A DNA stretch of 64,000 nucleotides from Paucilactobacillus vaccinostercus DSM 20634 (lineage in GTDB: Bacteria; Bacillota; Bacilli; Lactobacillales; Lactobacillaceae): contig NZ_AYYY01000021.1 in assembly GCF_001436295.1 (NCBI RefSeq), positions 16,288 to 80,287 on the forward strand, given 5' to 3'. The stretch's first letter is position 1, and the number at the start of each line of letters is the position of its first letter. Shown here piece by piece: positions 51,442-58,694 of this stretch. A program made the position numbers and the translations under genes. The notes beneath the pieces were generated by a model that was given only the letters and a program-made list of their open reading frames with translations, made no database searches and had not been told where the DNA came from.

Positions 51442-52383
51442 TTAAAGTGTGTTATCCGCAATGGCGGCTAGTACTGACTTTGAGGGGATGAAGAAGATCT
51501 CGCCAGAGACCGGCGTTGAAAAATCGAGAAGTCGGTCGGATTTTGTAAACATTCCTTCTAACATCCGCTTGGTGACCTGCCAGTGGCGAGCATAACCAAT
51601 GAAATAAGTGCCATTTTCCTTTTCACTGGGATTCGAGAAGGGGACGTTCATGCGAACAATTTTGTGTTCAATGCCGTCTTTATTATCTTGAGAAACAACG
51701 TTGTGCGCGTTAGCTGCTTTTTGATCATCATCGAGTTCAATGTCATTGAACTTCTTTCGACCAATTGCGGCTTCTTGTTGTTCGACCTTTAATTTATTCC
51801 AAGCGTCCATGTTGTGCATGTATTTTTGAGCAAAAGCATAGGAACCGTTAATAAATTGTGGATCCTCATCCCCAATGATGGCATATTCAGGGGTGTCCAA
51901 GGCACTGGGATTTTCAGTGCCATCCACAAACCCAATGATTGCGCGACCTTCGAAGTAACGGAAACCATGAGTTTCATCGACAACCGTCACATGGTCTCCC
52001 AAAATCGTCATAATTTCGGACATGAGTTCGAATGGAATTGCGGAGTTGCGGGCCCGAATATGGAAAAAAAGATCAGCCGGTGTGGCAGGAGCAGTATACT
52101 TAGGTCCCGTAATAGGGGCAAATGCTTCTAGTTCGGCAGGCCGCGGTGCATCTGGAAATAAATAGTCCCAGGCACGACGCGAAAACCCAAAAGCAACGGC
52201 CAATTTAGCATCTGGGTAACGGACATTTAAACTATTGATGAATGCGGGTAAGTGTTCAGCTAAGTTAGCGATTATTTCCTGATCATGGGCTAAATCATCG
52301 CGTTTAAGCATAAGTGTTGAAAAAATAATATTTTCACCGGCATCTTTGTAAACGTCTTGGACGTCTTTAAGGTCGATTGACAT
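51442..52383 (-). CDS. DyP-type heme peroxidase
   Basis: 313 residues. The family motif GxxDG is GFVDG at 151-155 with Asp154 as the catalytic acid. The proximal heme ligand is probably His240 in IEHKIVRMNVP, followed by Arg244. GTYFIGYARHW and the C-terminal FFIPS match YfeX/DyP-class proteins. No Tat signal is present, so it is cytoplasmic and not an exported EfeB. No encapsulin or efeUO gene is adjacent. GGGAG precedes the ATG. The palindrome at 52414-52428 lies in its promoter region. Confidence 0.92.
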   Translation of the reverse strand: MSIDLKDVQDVYKDAGENIIFSTLMLKRDDLAHDQEIIANLAEHLPAFINSLNVRYPDAKLAVAFGFSRRAWDYLFPDAPRPAELEAFAPITGPKYTAPATPADLFFHIRARNSAIPFELMSEIMTILGDHVTVVDETHGFRYFEGRAIIGFVDGTENPSALDTPEYAIIGDEDPQFINGSYAFAQKYMHNMDAWNKLKVEQQEAAIGRKKFNDIELDDDQKAANAHNVVSQDNKDGIEHKIVRMNVPFSNPSEKENGTYFIGYARHWQVTKRMLEGMFTKSDRLLDFSTPVSGEIFFIPSKSVLAAIADNTL

Positions 52384-52413
52384 AAACTATCGTCTCCCTA
52401 GTTTTGATTGATT

Positions 52414-52428
52414 CTAAACTAGTTTTAG
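52414..52428 (-). promoter_or_regulatory. CTAAACTAGTTTTAG near-palindrome upstream of DyP gene
   Basis: AAACTAGTTT core palindrome, 31 bp before the start codon; loosely related to the other AACTAG/CTAGTT sites. Confidence 0.35.
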
Positions 52429-52465
52429 TTTAACATAGGTCGATTCAGATCGAAAATGATTTGAT

Positions 52466-52493
52466 AAAAAAAGACCGGCGAAGGTGGCCGGTC
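52466..52493 (-). terminator. Terminator of the Phd/YefM-like gene
   Basis: 7-bp perfect stem GACCGGC/GCCGGTC; the minus-strand transcript continues into seven Us. Confidence 0.85.
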
Positions 52494-52499
52494 AAAAGG

Positions 52500-52682
52500 T
52501 TACTTGGTGGATTGTGCCTCAAGCTGGTCTAACAGCTGTGAGTAATAATTGTGTGATAAGACGACAACGTCATCGTCCAGTTCTTCTGATTGCTGAATGC
52601 GGACCATCTTGTTGGTCTGAACAATGTTCTCGATGATGGAGTCTTGTTTACACTGAAAATCTTTGGCTGAATATGTCTGCAT
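52500..52682 (-). CDS. Phd/YefM-like antitoxin-type protein, orphan
   Basis: 60 residues from the ATG at 52682 (GGGGAGTG upstream). The order MQTYSAKDF - (helix) - IIENIVQTNKMVRI - VVVLSHNYYSQL is the pattern of the Phd/YefM fold, which binds DNA as a dimer and neutralises a toxin with its C-terminus. No toxin gene (Doc, YoeB or RelE type) lies next to it; it is flanked by its own terminator and a non-coding stretch. It may be a solitary regulator or a remnant of a toxin-antitoxin pair. Confidence 0.6.
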   Translation of the reverse strand: MQTYSAKDFQCKQDSIIENIVQTNKMVRIQQSEELDDDVVVLSHNYYSQLLDQLEAQSTK

Positions 52683-52841
52683 AGAATTCACACTCCCCGC
52701 TAATGGATTTCTTTGTTAAAGGTTATTATGGACCTACTTGGGGGTAAATGTAAATTAAAATTGGTAATTTTATGAAACCGGTACCACAAACGCTGGTAAG
52801 CCGTTGATTATTTCAAATGTGACACGAAAAAGGCCTTAAAC

Positions 52842-53300
52842 TTAGTCTTTCAGGAAGTCAGATAGACAATCAACAATTAATTGATGATCTTCTTCCGATA
52901 GCATACCAGAAACTGCAATCGTGCCAACTAACCCAGTTCCGATGATATTAATTGGAAAGGCGCCTCCGGCCGCAGCATAGTCTTTGGCAGGAAGTAAACT
53001 GGCTTCCCCAAGTGATCGATGCTCTTGTTCACATTTAAGCTGTAAGGCGAGACTACTTTGACCAAAGTGGTAGACCGTGTTGATTTTACGCTGTAACCAC
53101 TGATCGTTGTCGATGGCGGTGCCAGGTAGCGCAGCATGGAAAAGCTGTTGATGGCAACGCGTAATATCGATCGTCACAGCGGCTTTTTTTGCTTGTGCAC
53201 GGGCAACGAGTTGGTTGCCCAGCACCCAAGCATCGTCATTTGTGAAGTGGTTAAATTGGAGGGTTGTTTCCTGTTTTGCGACGTCAGTAATCGTGAGCAT
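52842..53300 (-). CDS. HbpS/GlcG-like (UPF0303) protein
   Basis: 152 residues. AAAGGAFPINIIGTGLVGTIAVSGM near the C-terminus and the helical start match the UPF0303/heme-degrading-domain (HbpS-like) family. Family members bind heme or corrinoids or have unknown roles. It is the fourth gene of the operon that starts at 55942, 14 bp after the VOC gene. AGGAG precedes the ATG. Confidence 0.75.
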   Translation of the reverse strand: MLTITDVAKQETTLQFNHFTNDDAWVLGNQLVARAQAKKAAVTIDITRCHQQLFHAALPGTAIDNDQWLQRKINTVYHFGQSSLALQLKCEQEHRSLGEASLLPAKDYAAAGGAFPINIIGTGLVGTIAVSGMLSEEDHQLIVDCLSDFLKD

Positions 53301-53314
53301 TTGTATCAGCTCCT

Positions 53315-53728
53315 TTATTTGAGTTGGAATGAATCTGGTGTGTACTGCATAAATTCAATTTGATTGCCATCGGGATCTTCTGACCAGAGTTGATAAGATT
53401 TGTCTGGGCCAAACTTGATCTCACTATTCACCGGCAATCCCTTAGCCTCCAGTTCAGATTTAACAGCTTCAAGATCATCAACTTCTAGACTGAGGTGCAG
53501 ATAGCCATTTAAATCATAACCATGGGTTGCCTTTGGTAGGCCTTCGGAATCATAGAAGAGTTCCAAAAACTGGCCAGGTTGAATTTCTAAGTAGTTAATC
53601 CAAGGCTTTCCATTTTCATCGGGAAGCTCAAATTTTTGAGTGAAGCCGAGTCCATCGCAGTAGTAGGCTAATGCTTGTTTCATGTCGGTTACTTTAAACG
53701 ATGCGTGTGCAATTCGATTGATTTTCAT
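53315..53728 (-). CDS. VOC-family (glyoxalase I-like) protein
   Basis: 137 residues with two beta-alpha-beta-beta-beta modules. HASFKVTDMKQALAYYCDGLGF is the first metal-binding strand with His; HLSLEVDDLE and EDPDGNQIEF contribute the others. It may be a lactoylglutathione lyase-like or other metal-dependent lyase or isomerase. Third gene of the operon; GGAGG upstream. Confidence 0.88.
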   Translation of the reverse strand: MKINRIAHASFKVTDMKQALAYYCDGLGFTQKFELPDENGKPWINYLEIQPGQFLELFYDSEGLPKATHGYDLNGYLHLSLEVDDLEAVKSELEAKGLPVNSEIKFGPDKSYQLWSEDPDGNQIEFMQYTPDSFQLK

Positions 53729-53755
53729 TTGAATTCCTCCAGTTGTATGACTGAG

Positions 53756-54892
53756 TTAAAAGATAAGGGCACTTTCTTCGGTTGGTCCCCAGAATCCGTT
53801 ATCTAGGTAACCGGTTGGAAGCGGGGCCGGCTTCTCGAACGTAGATTGAAGTTCGTAGATCTGGCTTTGATTGGCACTAATGTACATACCATGAATAAGC
53901 TCGAATACATGGTATGCCATTTCCATGCTGGCCCGATGTGGTCGCTGTTTGGTAATTGACCAGGCCATCTCTGCAGCTCCGAGGCCGCGTGAGTTTTCAC
54001 GATAGCCGTGTGAGAATGGAAAATCGACGGGGTCATTATTAGGCTTCTGTAGAATATTTGGTGAGTCAAAATTATTCGGATCACCAAGTTTAAGCGTCCC
54101 CTCATCCCCAAATAGTGTGAGGACGGGATCTTCGGCAAGAATATTTTCAGAGTTAAAATGCACCGTACATAACGTGCCATTTTCATATTCAACAATGGCA
54201 GTAACAATGTTTTGGGCTTCAACGGTACTTGATTCGCCAAACCATGGGCGATCAGTACGTTTACCAATTCGTTCGGGACGATACCGACGGCCAAAGGCAC
54301 TAACGCGTATTGCTGGCCCAAGGATGCTGGCCAGAGCAGTCATGTAGTAGCAGCCGGTGTCAAATGGCAAGGTCCCACCAACTTGATTCATATGGGGGAA
54401 AATATCAGCGTATACGTCAAAGTCACGGTTTAAAGAAACAATTGCGGAAAGTGGGTGACCAATTAGTCCCTTATCGACGATGTAGCGGGCGGTTTGGATA
54501 CCAGCACCCAAAAAAGTATCGGGAGCCACGCCGAGACGAACATGATTTTCCTTAGCCAACTGGCAGAGTTCCTGCCCGTCCTCAAGATTAACGGCAATCA
54601 TTTTTTCCGAGAATACGTGTTTATGGTGTTCAAGGGCCTGTTTGATGATGTCATAATGTGATTTGGGGTTTGTCAGGTTGATGATCATTTGAATTTGATC
54701 ATCAGCGAGAATCGCCTCGTAGGACATTGCACGAAGATGATAGTTATTTGCGGTATTAGCCATTTTGTCTTCATTAAGATCGAAGCAGGCAACCACATCA
54801 ATAATTTTAAATTTATTTTGGAGCGACTGAATGTAGATATCGCTAATCACACCACAACCAATAATGGCGGCGCGAAGTGGGGTAATGTTCAT
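53756..54892 (-). CDS. Gfo/Idh/MocA-family oxidoreductase
   Basis: 378 residues. N-terminal Rossmann fold AAIIGCGVISDIYIQSL and the nucleotide-binding-site neighbour HVFSEKMIAV (the family's EKP position is EKM). GGTLPFDTGCYYM in the middle corresponds to the conserved substrate-binding loop with Gly-x3-Asp-x3-(Tyr). It probably oxidises or reduces a sugar or cyclitol with NAD(P). The preceding gene encodes a beta-propeller lactonase, so a sugar to lactone to acid route is plausible. AGGAGG upstream. Confidence 0.88.
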   Translation of the reverse strand: MNITPLRAAIIGCGVISDIYIQSLQNKFKIIDVVACFDLNEDKMANTANNYHLRAMSYEAILADDQIQMIINLTNPKSHYDIIKQALEHHKHVFSEKMIAVNLEDGQELCQLAKENHVRLGVAPDTFLGAGIQTARYIVDKGLIGHPLSAIVSLNRDFDVYADIFPHMNQVGGTLPFDTGCYYMTALASILGPAIRVSAFGRRYRPERIGKRTDRPWFGESSTVEAQNIVTAIVEYENGTLCTVHFNSENILAEDPVLTLFGDEGTLKLGDPNNFDSPNILQKPNNDPVDFPFSHGYRENSRGLGAAEMAWSITKQRPHRASMEMAYHVFELIHGMYISANQSQIYELQSTFEKPAPLPTGYLDNGFWGPTEESALIF

Positions 54893-54913
54893 AGGTCAGA
54901 AACCTCCTAATTT

Positions 54914-55942
54914 TTAAAATGGTGACGGCAAAATTGCTAAGGGTTCAGGCAGATAAAAGGTGTTATCAGTCAGCGTCAGTCTTCCGGTGTGAGCATCTCG
55001 TTTGAAGATACTGAGAGAGTCGGAGCGCTGATTTGCAACCAATAGGTATTGATCCTGAGCCGTTAAGCGAATGTCCCATGGAAAATCACCATCAACTTTA
55101 ATATTTTGAATTGCAGATAATTGGCCATCGGTTTGGATTGCAAAAACGGCAATACTGTTATAACCTCGGTTCGAAACGTATAAGAACCGGTTGTCGCTAG
55201 AAATGCGGATCGCAGCTGCACCGTTATGCGCCGTCCACGTGGTGGGGATGGTATGATCAATAGCAAGGGTGGTAAATTGGCCGGTGCCAGCATCATAAGA
55301 TAGGGTCGCAACCTGACTACTGAGTTCACCGACCACGTACGCAATGGATAAGTCGTGGTTAAAGCGAAGATGGCGGGGGCCAAAACCAGCCGGTAAGAAA
55401 TGGCGTGCGACTAAGTGAAAGTGATGGGTTTCAGTGACGTCGTACGTAAAAATTGTGTCGACCCCGAGATCACAGACGACTAGACGGTGATCTGGTGTTT
55501 GGTTGATGAAGTGGGGATGAGGGCCATCGCGTTGTTCGATTTGGGGGCCGTTGGTACCGGTGTCAGCAATGCGATCAACGAGTTTCAATTGATGCTGCTT
55601 AACTTCATAGATACTGAGCTCGTTTAAATCGTAATTTGCAAGATAAACCAGCTGGCGGTTTGAATCATAAGCAAGATAGGTTCCTGAGGCGGATGAGTCA
55701 AAGCTCTGTCCCAGTGTCTGATACTGAGCGTTCAGGCATTGAACGCCTCCTGGATGCGCTCGATTTAGTTGGCGATCGATGCACAGCAGTGTGTGATCGG
55801 GTCCAGCAGCCAGATAAAAGGGATCACCACTTGGTATTACCAAGCGTAATTGCTGCGCAGTTCCGCTACGTGAGTCAAAATTAAAAGAATAGACACCTTG
55901 GCTGACGCGGCGGGTATAGGTTCCAAGAAAAAATGTTTCCAT
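54914..55942 (-). CDS. Lactonase family protein (seven-bladed beta-propeller)
   Basis: About 342 residues from the ATG at 55942 (GAGGTG 8 bases upstream; the GTG at 55951 overlaps the ribosome binding site). Repeating blades with FLGTYTRRVSQGVYSFNF, GPRHLRFNHD and FLYVSNRGYNSIAVF match the 6-phosphogluconolactonase/YkgB-type lactonases. It would hydrolyse a sugar lactone. First gene of a four-gene operon (lactonase, Gfo/Idh, VOC, HbpS-like; gaps 21, 27 and 14 bp) behind a cre box. Confidence 0.88.
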   Translation of the reverse strand: METFFLGTYTRRVSQGVYSFNFDSRSGTAQQLRLVIPSGDPFYLAAGPDHTLLCIDRQLNRAHPGGVQCLNAQYQTLGQSFDSSASGTYLAYDSNRQLVYLANYDLNELSIYEVKQHQLKLVDRIADTGTNGPQIEQRDGPHPHFINQTPDHRLVVCDLGVDTIFTYDVTETHHFHLVARHFLPAGFGPRHLRFNHDLSIAYVVGELSSQVATLSYDAGTGQFTTLAIDHTIPTTWTAHNGAAAIRISSDNRFLYVSNRGYNSIAVFAIQTDGQLSAIQNIKVDGDFPWDIRLTAQDQYLLVANQRSDSLSIFKRDAHTGRLTLTDNTFYLPEPLAILPSPF

Positions 55943-55963
55943 ATGATTCACCTCAATTTATAT

Positions 55964-55978
55964 ATGAAACCGTTATCA
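55964..55978 (-). promoter_or_regulatory. cre box of the lactonase operon
   Basis: ATGAAACCGTTATCA matches all fixed positions of WTGNAANCGNWNNCW. It lies inside a larger 8-bp inverted repeat ATATATGA/TCATATAT (55960-55967, 55976-55983), about 22 bp before the start codon, so CcpA repression is likely. Confidence 0.72.
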
Positions 55979-56129
55979 TATATTGTACTCAAGGCTAACG
56001 TAATTGAAATAGCAGAAAGTGTCTATTTTTTGTCAAATCATTACTAAAATTGGTATGACTAAAATAATTGTTTCCACAGGCTGATTGTTCTATACTGAAT
56101 CGGATAAATAAGCAGGGAGTGTTCATATT

Positions 56130-56786
56130 TTGTACTCACAAAATGAAAAATTTGATCAGTTAGAAACTAAATTACGAGCAGAAAAGGGTCAGAATCAGCA
56201 GCAAATTTGTCAGGTAATGGCTAAAATTGAAGGTCAACCACTGGCACAATGGTTTGATATTTTATCTGGGGCATTCATTGTTGCAGCCAGTCAAGGTATT
56301 AAGCAGGCGACAACGGACCAATTGACCCGGTCTAAGCAAAAGCACGATGATGATCGCATTGATCAGATTACTAATAGTTTATTCAAGCGATTTTGTGACG
56401 CGGCCGCGGATCCCAAGCAACGGATCGCACGGTACCTTAATGATGATATTTCCAATATTTTGGAGCGCTCTGCCAATGTCAAAACGTGGGAGGCGTATGT
56501 TAAAAGTGAGCACAAGCAATTGTTGCTTGCTCAACTACTCTATATTTGGTATCTCGGTTGGCAGCGCGGATACGCATTTACTGTTGAAATTGATATGTTG
56601 GTGGCAAAGAAGCAAAGTAATGATCCTCGATTTGATAAAATGGGGGATACGCAAATTAAGGCTGCCAGCACTAAAATTTCAGAAAATGAAAGTACGCGTG
56701 TTTTAGCAGAAATATTCCATGATGCGCAAGCACAAGAACGCATTTATTTGATGGTTCTTGCGTACTTAGAAACAGGAAAAAAATAA
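56130..56786 (+). CDS. Hypothetical protein
   Basis: 218 residues, soluble, mostly helical, charged; no family recognised. The TTG at 56130 follows AGGGAG by about 10 bases. QLLYIWYLGWQRGYAF is the most hydrophobic segment but is too short to be a membrane domain. It is divergent from the lactonase operon and followed by a short terminator. Confidence 0.65.
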   Translation: MYSQNEKFDQLETKLRAEKGQNQQQICQVMAKIEGQPLAQWFDILSGAFIVAASQGIKQATTDQLTRSKQKHDDDRIDQITNSLFKRFCDAAADPKQRIARYLNDDISNILERSANVKTWEAYVKSEHKQLLLAQLLYIWYLGWQRGYAFTVEIDMLVAKKQSNDPRFDKMGDTQIKAASTKISENESTRVLAEIFHDAQAQERIYLMVLAYLETGKK

Positions 56787-56810
56787 CCAAGATTTGATGA
56801 GATACATGAG

Positions 56811-56836
56811 GTCAGGCAAGTTGTCTGGCTTTTTTG
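56811..56836 (+). terminator. Terminator
   Basis: GTCAGGC/GTCTGGC stem (two G-U pairs), 5-base loop, six Ts. Confidence 0.65.
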
Positions 56837-56874
56837 TATCCCGTCAATTCTTGGTTATAAAATGACATTAATTG

Positions 56875-57642
56875 TTAAAAATAGGCGGTGTAGAATAGGT
56901 ATCCGGCAAGCCCAAATGCCGCAAAGGCAACGATGATTCGCAGTGGACGTACTGGGACGTGACGAATTAAAACGGGTCCGAGATAGCCGCCCAAAAACAT
57001 TCCGGCACCCATAGGGAGAACCATCCACCAGTAGACCTTTGTTGTAAACGCGTAGATGGCGAGTGAGAGGGTATTGGTGACAAAAGTGGTAAAGTTTTTA
57101 ATCGCGTTAGTGACCGCGAATGATTTATTTAAAGTTACCATTAGAATTGATAGTAAGATCATACCAGCCGAGGCCCCGAAATAGCCAATGTACACACCAA
57201 CTAGAAAGATGGCAACGTATTTAAAAAATGTGATGATGGGGCGTTCGCTCGTGTGCGTTGGTGTTGTCGGTCGTTTGTGGAACTGAGAGTACAGCATCAG
57301 AATGCCAGATCCAAAAATCAAAAAAGGCACAATCTTTTCAAAAGTCGAAGCTGGCGCGTAAGCGAGGATAATACTACCGAAGATACCACCGACGAGGGCG
57401 ACTGCAGCAACGTGCCAAGTCGTTTGTCGATCCGTCTTCAACTCTTTTGTGGAAGACATTAATGAGCCAACACCGGTGAATACTAGAGCTGCCGTATTGG
57501 TGGTATTAGCACTAACCGGCGGCACCCCAAGTGCTAGTAGTACTGGATATGATACAAGTGATGCCAGACCAGCGACTGCGGCAAGAAAACCGGCGGCAAG
57601 ACCCGCAAGAAATAGAATAATGATCATTGATAATAGGGACAA
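56875..57642 (-). CDS. TSUP-family (TauE/SafE) permease
   Basis: 255 residues with about eight hydrophobic segments. The first half has GLAAGFLAAVAGLASLVSYP and PPVSANTTN; the second half repeats this with GYFGASAGMILLSILM, the duplicated pattern of sulfite-exporter TauE/SafE proteins, which move small oxoanions or sulfonates. TTG 57642 has AGGAG 9 bases upstream; an ATG at 57627 is an alternative. Monocistronic. Confidence 0.87.
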   Translation of the reverse strand: MSLLSMIIILFLAGLAAGFLAAVAGLASLVSYPVLLALGVPPVSANTTNTAALVFTGVGSLMSSTKELKTDRQTTWHVAAVALVGGIFGSIILAYAPASTFEKIVPFLIFGSGILMLYSQFHKRPTTPTHTSERPIITFFKYVAIFLVGVYIGYFGASAGMILLSILMVTLNKSFAVTNAIKNFTTFVTNTLSLAIYAFTTKVYWWMVLPMGAGMFLGGYLGPVLIRHVPVRPLRIIVAFAAFGLAGYLFYTAYF

Positions 57643-57707
57643 GACAAAGAACTCCTTTGGTTAATTTGTGATCGAGCATAAATTATGTAAATCGGCAATA
57701 CACGTAT

Positions 57708-57741
57708 CAAGGCCATGAGATTGGTGGATCTCATGGCCTTG
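57708..57741. terminator. Perfect 14-bp hairpin, possible terminator
   Basis: CAAGGCCATGAGAT/ATCTCATGGCCTTG with a 6-base loop; no T-run on either side. It lies between the TSUP gene and a small minus-strand open frame. Confidence 0.5.
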
Positions 57742-57758
57742 AGTATAAGAAATGAGGT

Positions 57759-57905
57759 TTAGTGAATGACCGTGGAATAGCTGAGTTGCACTAACGATGG
57801 TGTTGAAATTAATAGAACGTTTTTCGTTGTAAGCAGAATCGGTGGTGTGTAACTGAGCTGTGGGTACGAGCGATTGGTGATCTGCAATATCGGTTCAGTC
57901 ATCAT
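57759..57905 (-). CDS. Possible small protein (48 residues)
   Basis: ATG 57905 is preceded by AAAGGAGTG at ideal spacing. The frame encodes a 48-residue protein rich in Leu, Thr, Ser and Tyr with the local repeat QLSYTPP / QLSYSTV. It is followed 18 bp later by the 14-bp hairpin. No family recognised. Support is the ribosome binding site and hairpin only. Confidence 0.4.
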   Translation of the reverse strand: MMTEPILQITNRSYPQLSYTPPILLTTKNVLLISTPSLVQLSYSTVIH

Positions 57906-58244
57906 AATTCACTCCTTTGCAGGACTAAAGTTACTAAAAAGAAAATCGGTGTTACAAAAGAATATACGCAAACGACATCTCCTAATGTAACCCTTATCAT
58001 AGCACAAAAATTAAATGAAGGGCTAAAATATGAAATGCGAATTTGATAAAAATTCAATTCAATATTTCCTGATTTACTTATCGATTGAATAGAATTAATC
58101 GAATCCAATAAATTAGTGAAAAAGCTAAAATTTATTGGAAATAAACTTTCAAAATCGCTTGCTTTTTCATCAAGAATATAGTTGATGCTATAAACTTGAT
58201 AAGTGACTATAAGAAATAGATAAATATTACAATAATATTTTTAC

Positions 58245-58272
58245 TTGAAATAGTTGCTTGGTTTGTTATGAT
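58245..58272 (+). promoter_or_regulatory. Promoter of the 53-residue protein gene
   Basis: TTGAAA (58245-58250) and TATGAT (58267-58272), spacer 16. Upstream 57906-58244 is AT-rich with no convincing gene. Confidence 0.6.
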
Positions 58273-58304
58273 TAGAATAATCTCATTTAAAGGAGTGACT
58301 AATT

Positions 58305-58466
58305 ATGTACTTAGTGAAAGTCGGATATAAATGGATTGGTAAACCCAATAAGAAAGGTCATTTTAGCTTAGTTGACAATGTGAAGCACGCATTCAATTTT
58401 AAGAACTATGATCATGCGGCTAAGTATTCAGAATTGGTTGCTGGAAAAGTACAATTAGCCGGGTAG
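58305..58466 (+). CDS. Small basic protein (53 residues)
   Basis: Starts MYLVKVGYKWIGKPNKKG and ends VAGKVQLAG. ATG 58305 has AGGAGTG at 58291-58297. The frame is lysine-rich with aromatic residues and contains YDHAAKYSELVAG; it looks like a single small folded domain. A promoter is visible upstream. Family unknown. It is easy to miss because of its length, but the start signals are strong. Confidence 0.65.
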   Translation: MYLVKVGYKWIGKPNKKGHFSLVDNVKHAFNFKNYDHAAKYSELVAGKVQLAG

Positions 58467-58544
58467 TGATCACACTTGGAAATAGTTAAATTTTACTATG
58501 ATTGTGAAAATCAAATGGCGATTGTGGATCGAAGTGGTATACTC

Positions 58545-58640
58545 GTAACGTGAATGAAGAAGTCACGGTCTTTATTCACTCCCTTGAGATAACTCAGGGC
58601 AAACCAACGAAGGATTCCTACTCGGGAATCCTTTTTTATT
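58545..58640 (+). ncRNA. Candidate small RNA (three hairpins, terminator)
   Basis: TGGTATACT (58535-58543) is an extended -10. The predicted start coincides with a 10-bp hairpin GTGAATGAAG/CTTTATTCAC (58550-58579); CCCTTGAG/CTCAGGG follows (58581-58599), then a terminator AAGGATTCC/GGAATCCTT with a T-run (58610-58639). The RNA would be about 90 nt. No open frame with a ribosome binding site lies inside it. It is independent of the convergent metalloprotease gene. Confidence 0.5.
58610..58639 (+). terminator. Terminator of the candidate small RNA
   Basis: 9-bp perfect stem AAGGATTCC/GGAATCCTT, 6-base loop, TTTTTT following. Confidence 0.85.
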
Positions 58641-58694
58641 GAAAAAATAAGAGCTGCCACGTTTTTTACGCGGGAGCTCTTATTTTGGTGGATA

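Noticed and set aside
57902..58108. 68-residue minus-strand open frame
   Set aside because: AT-rich, no clear ribosome binding site, and it ends over the start of the better-supported 48-residue frame.
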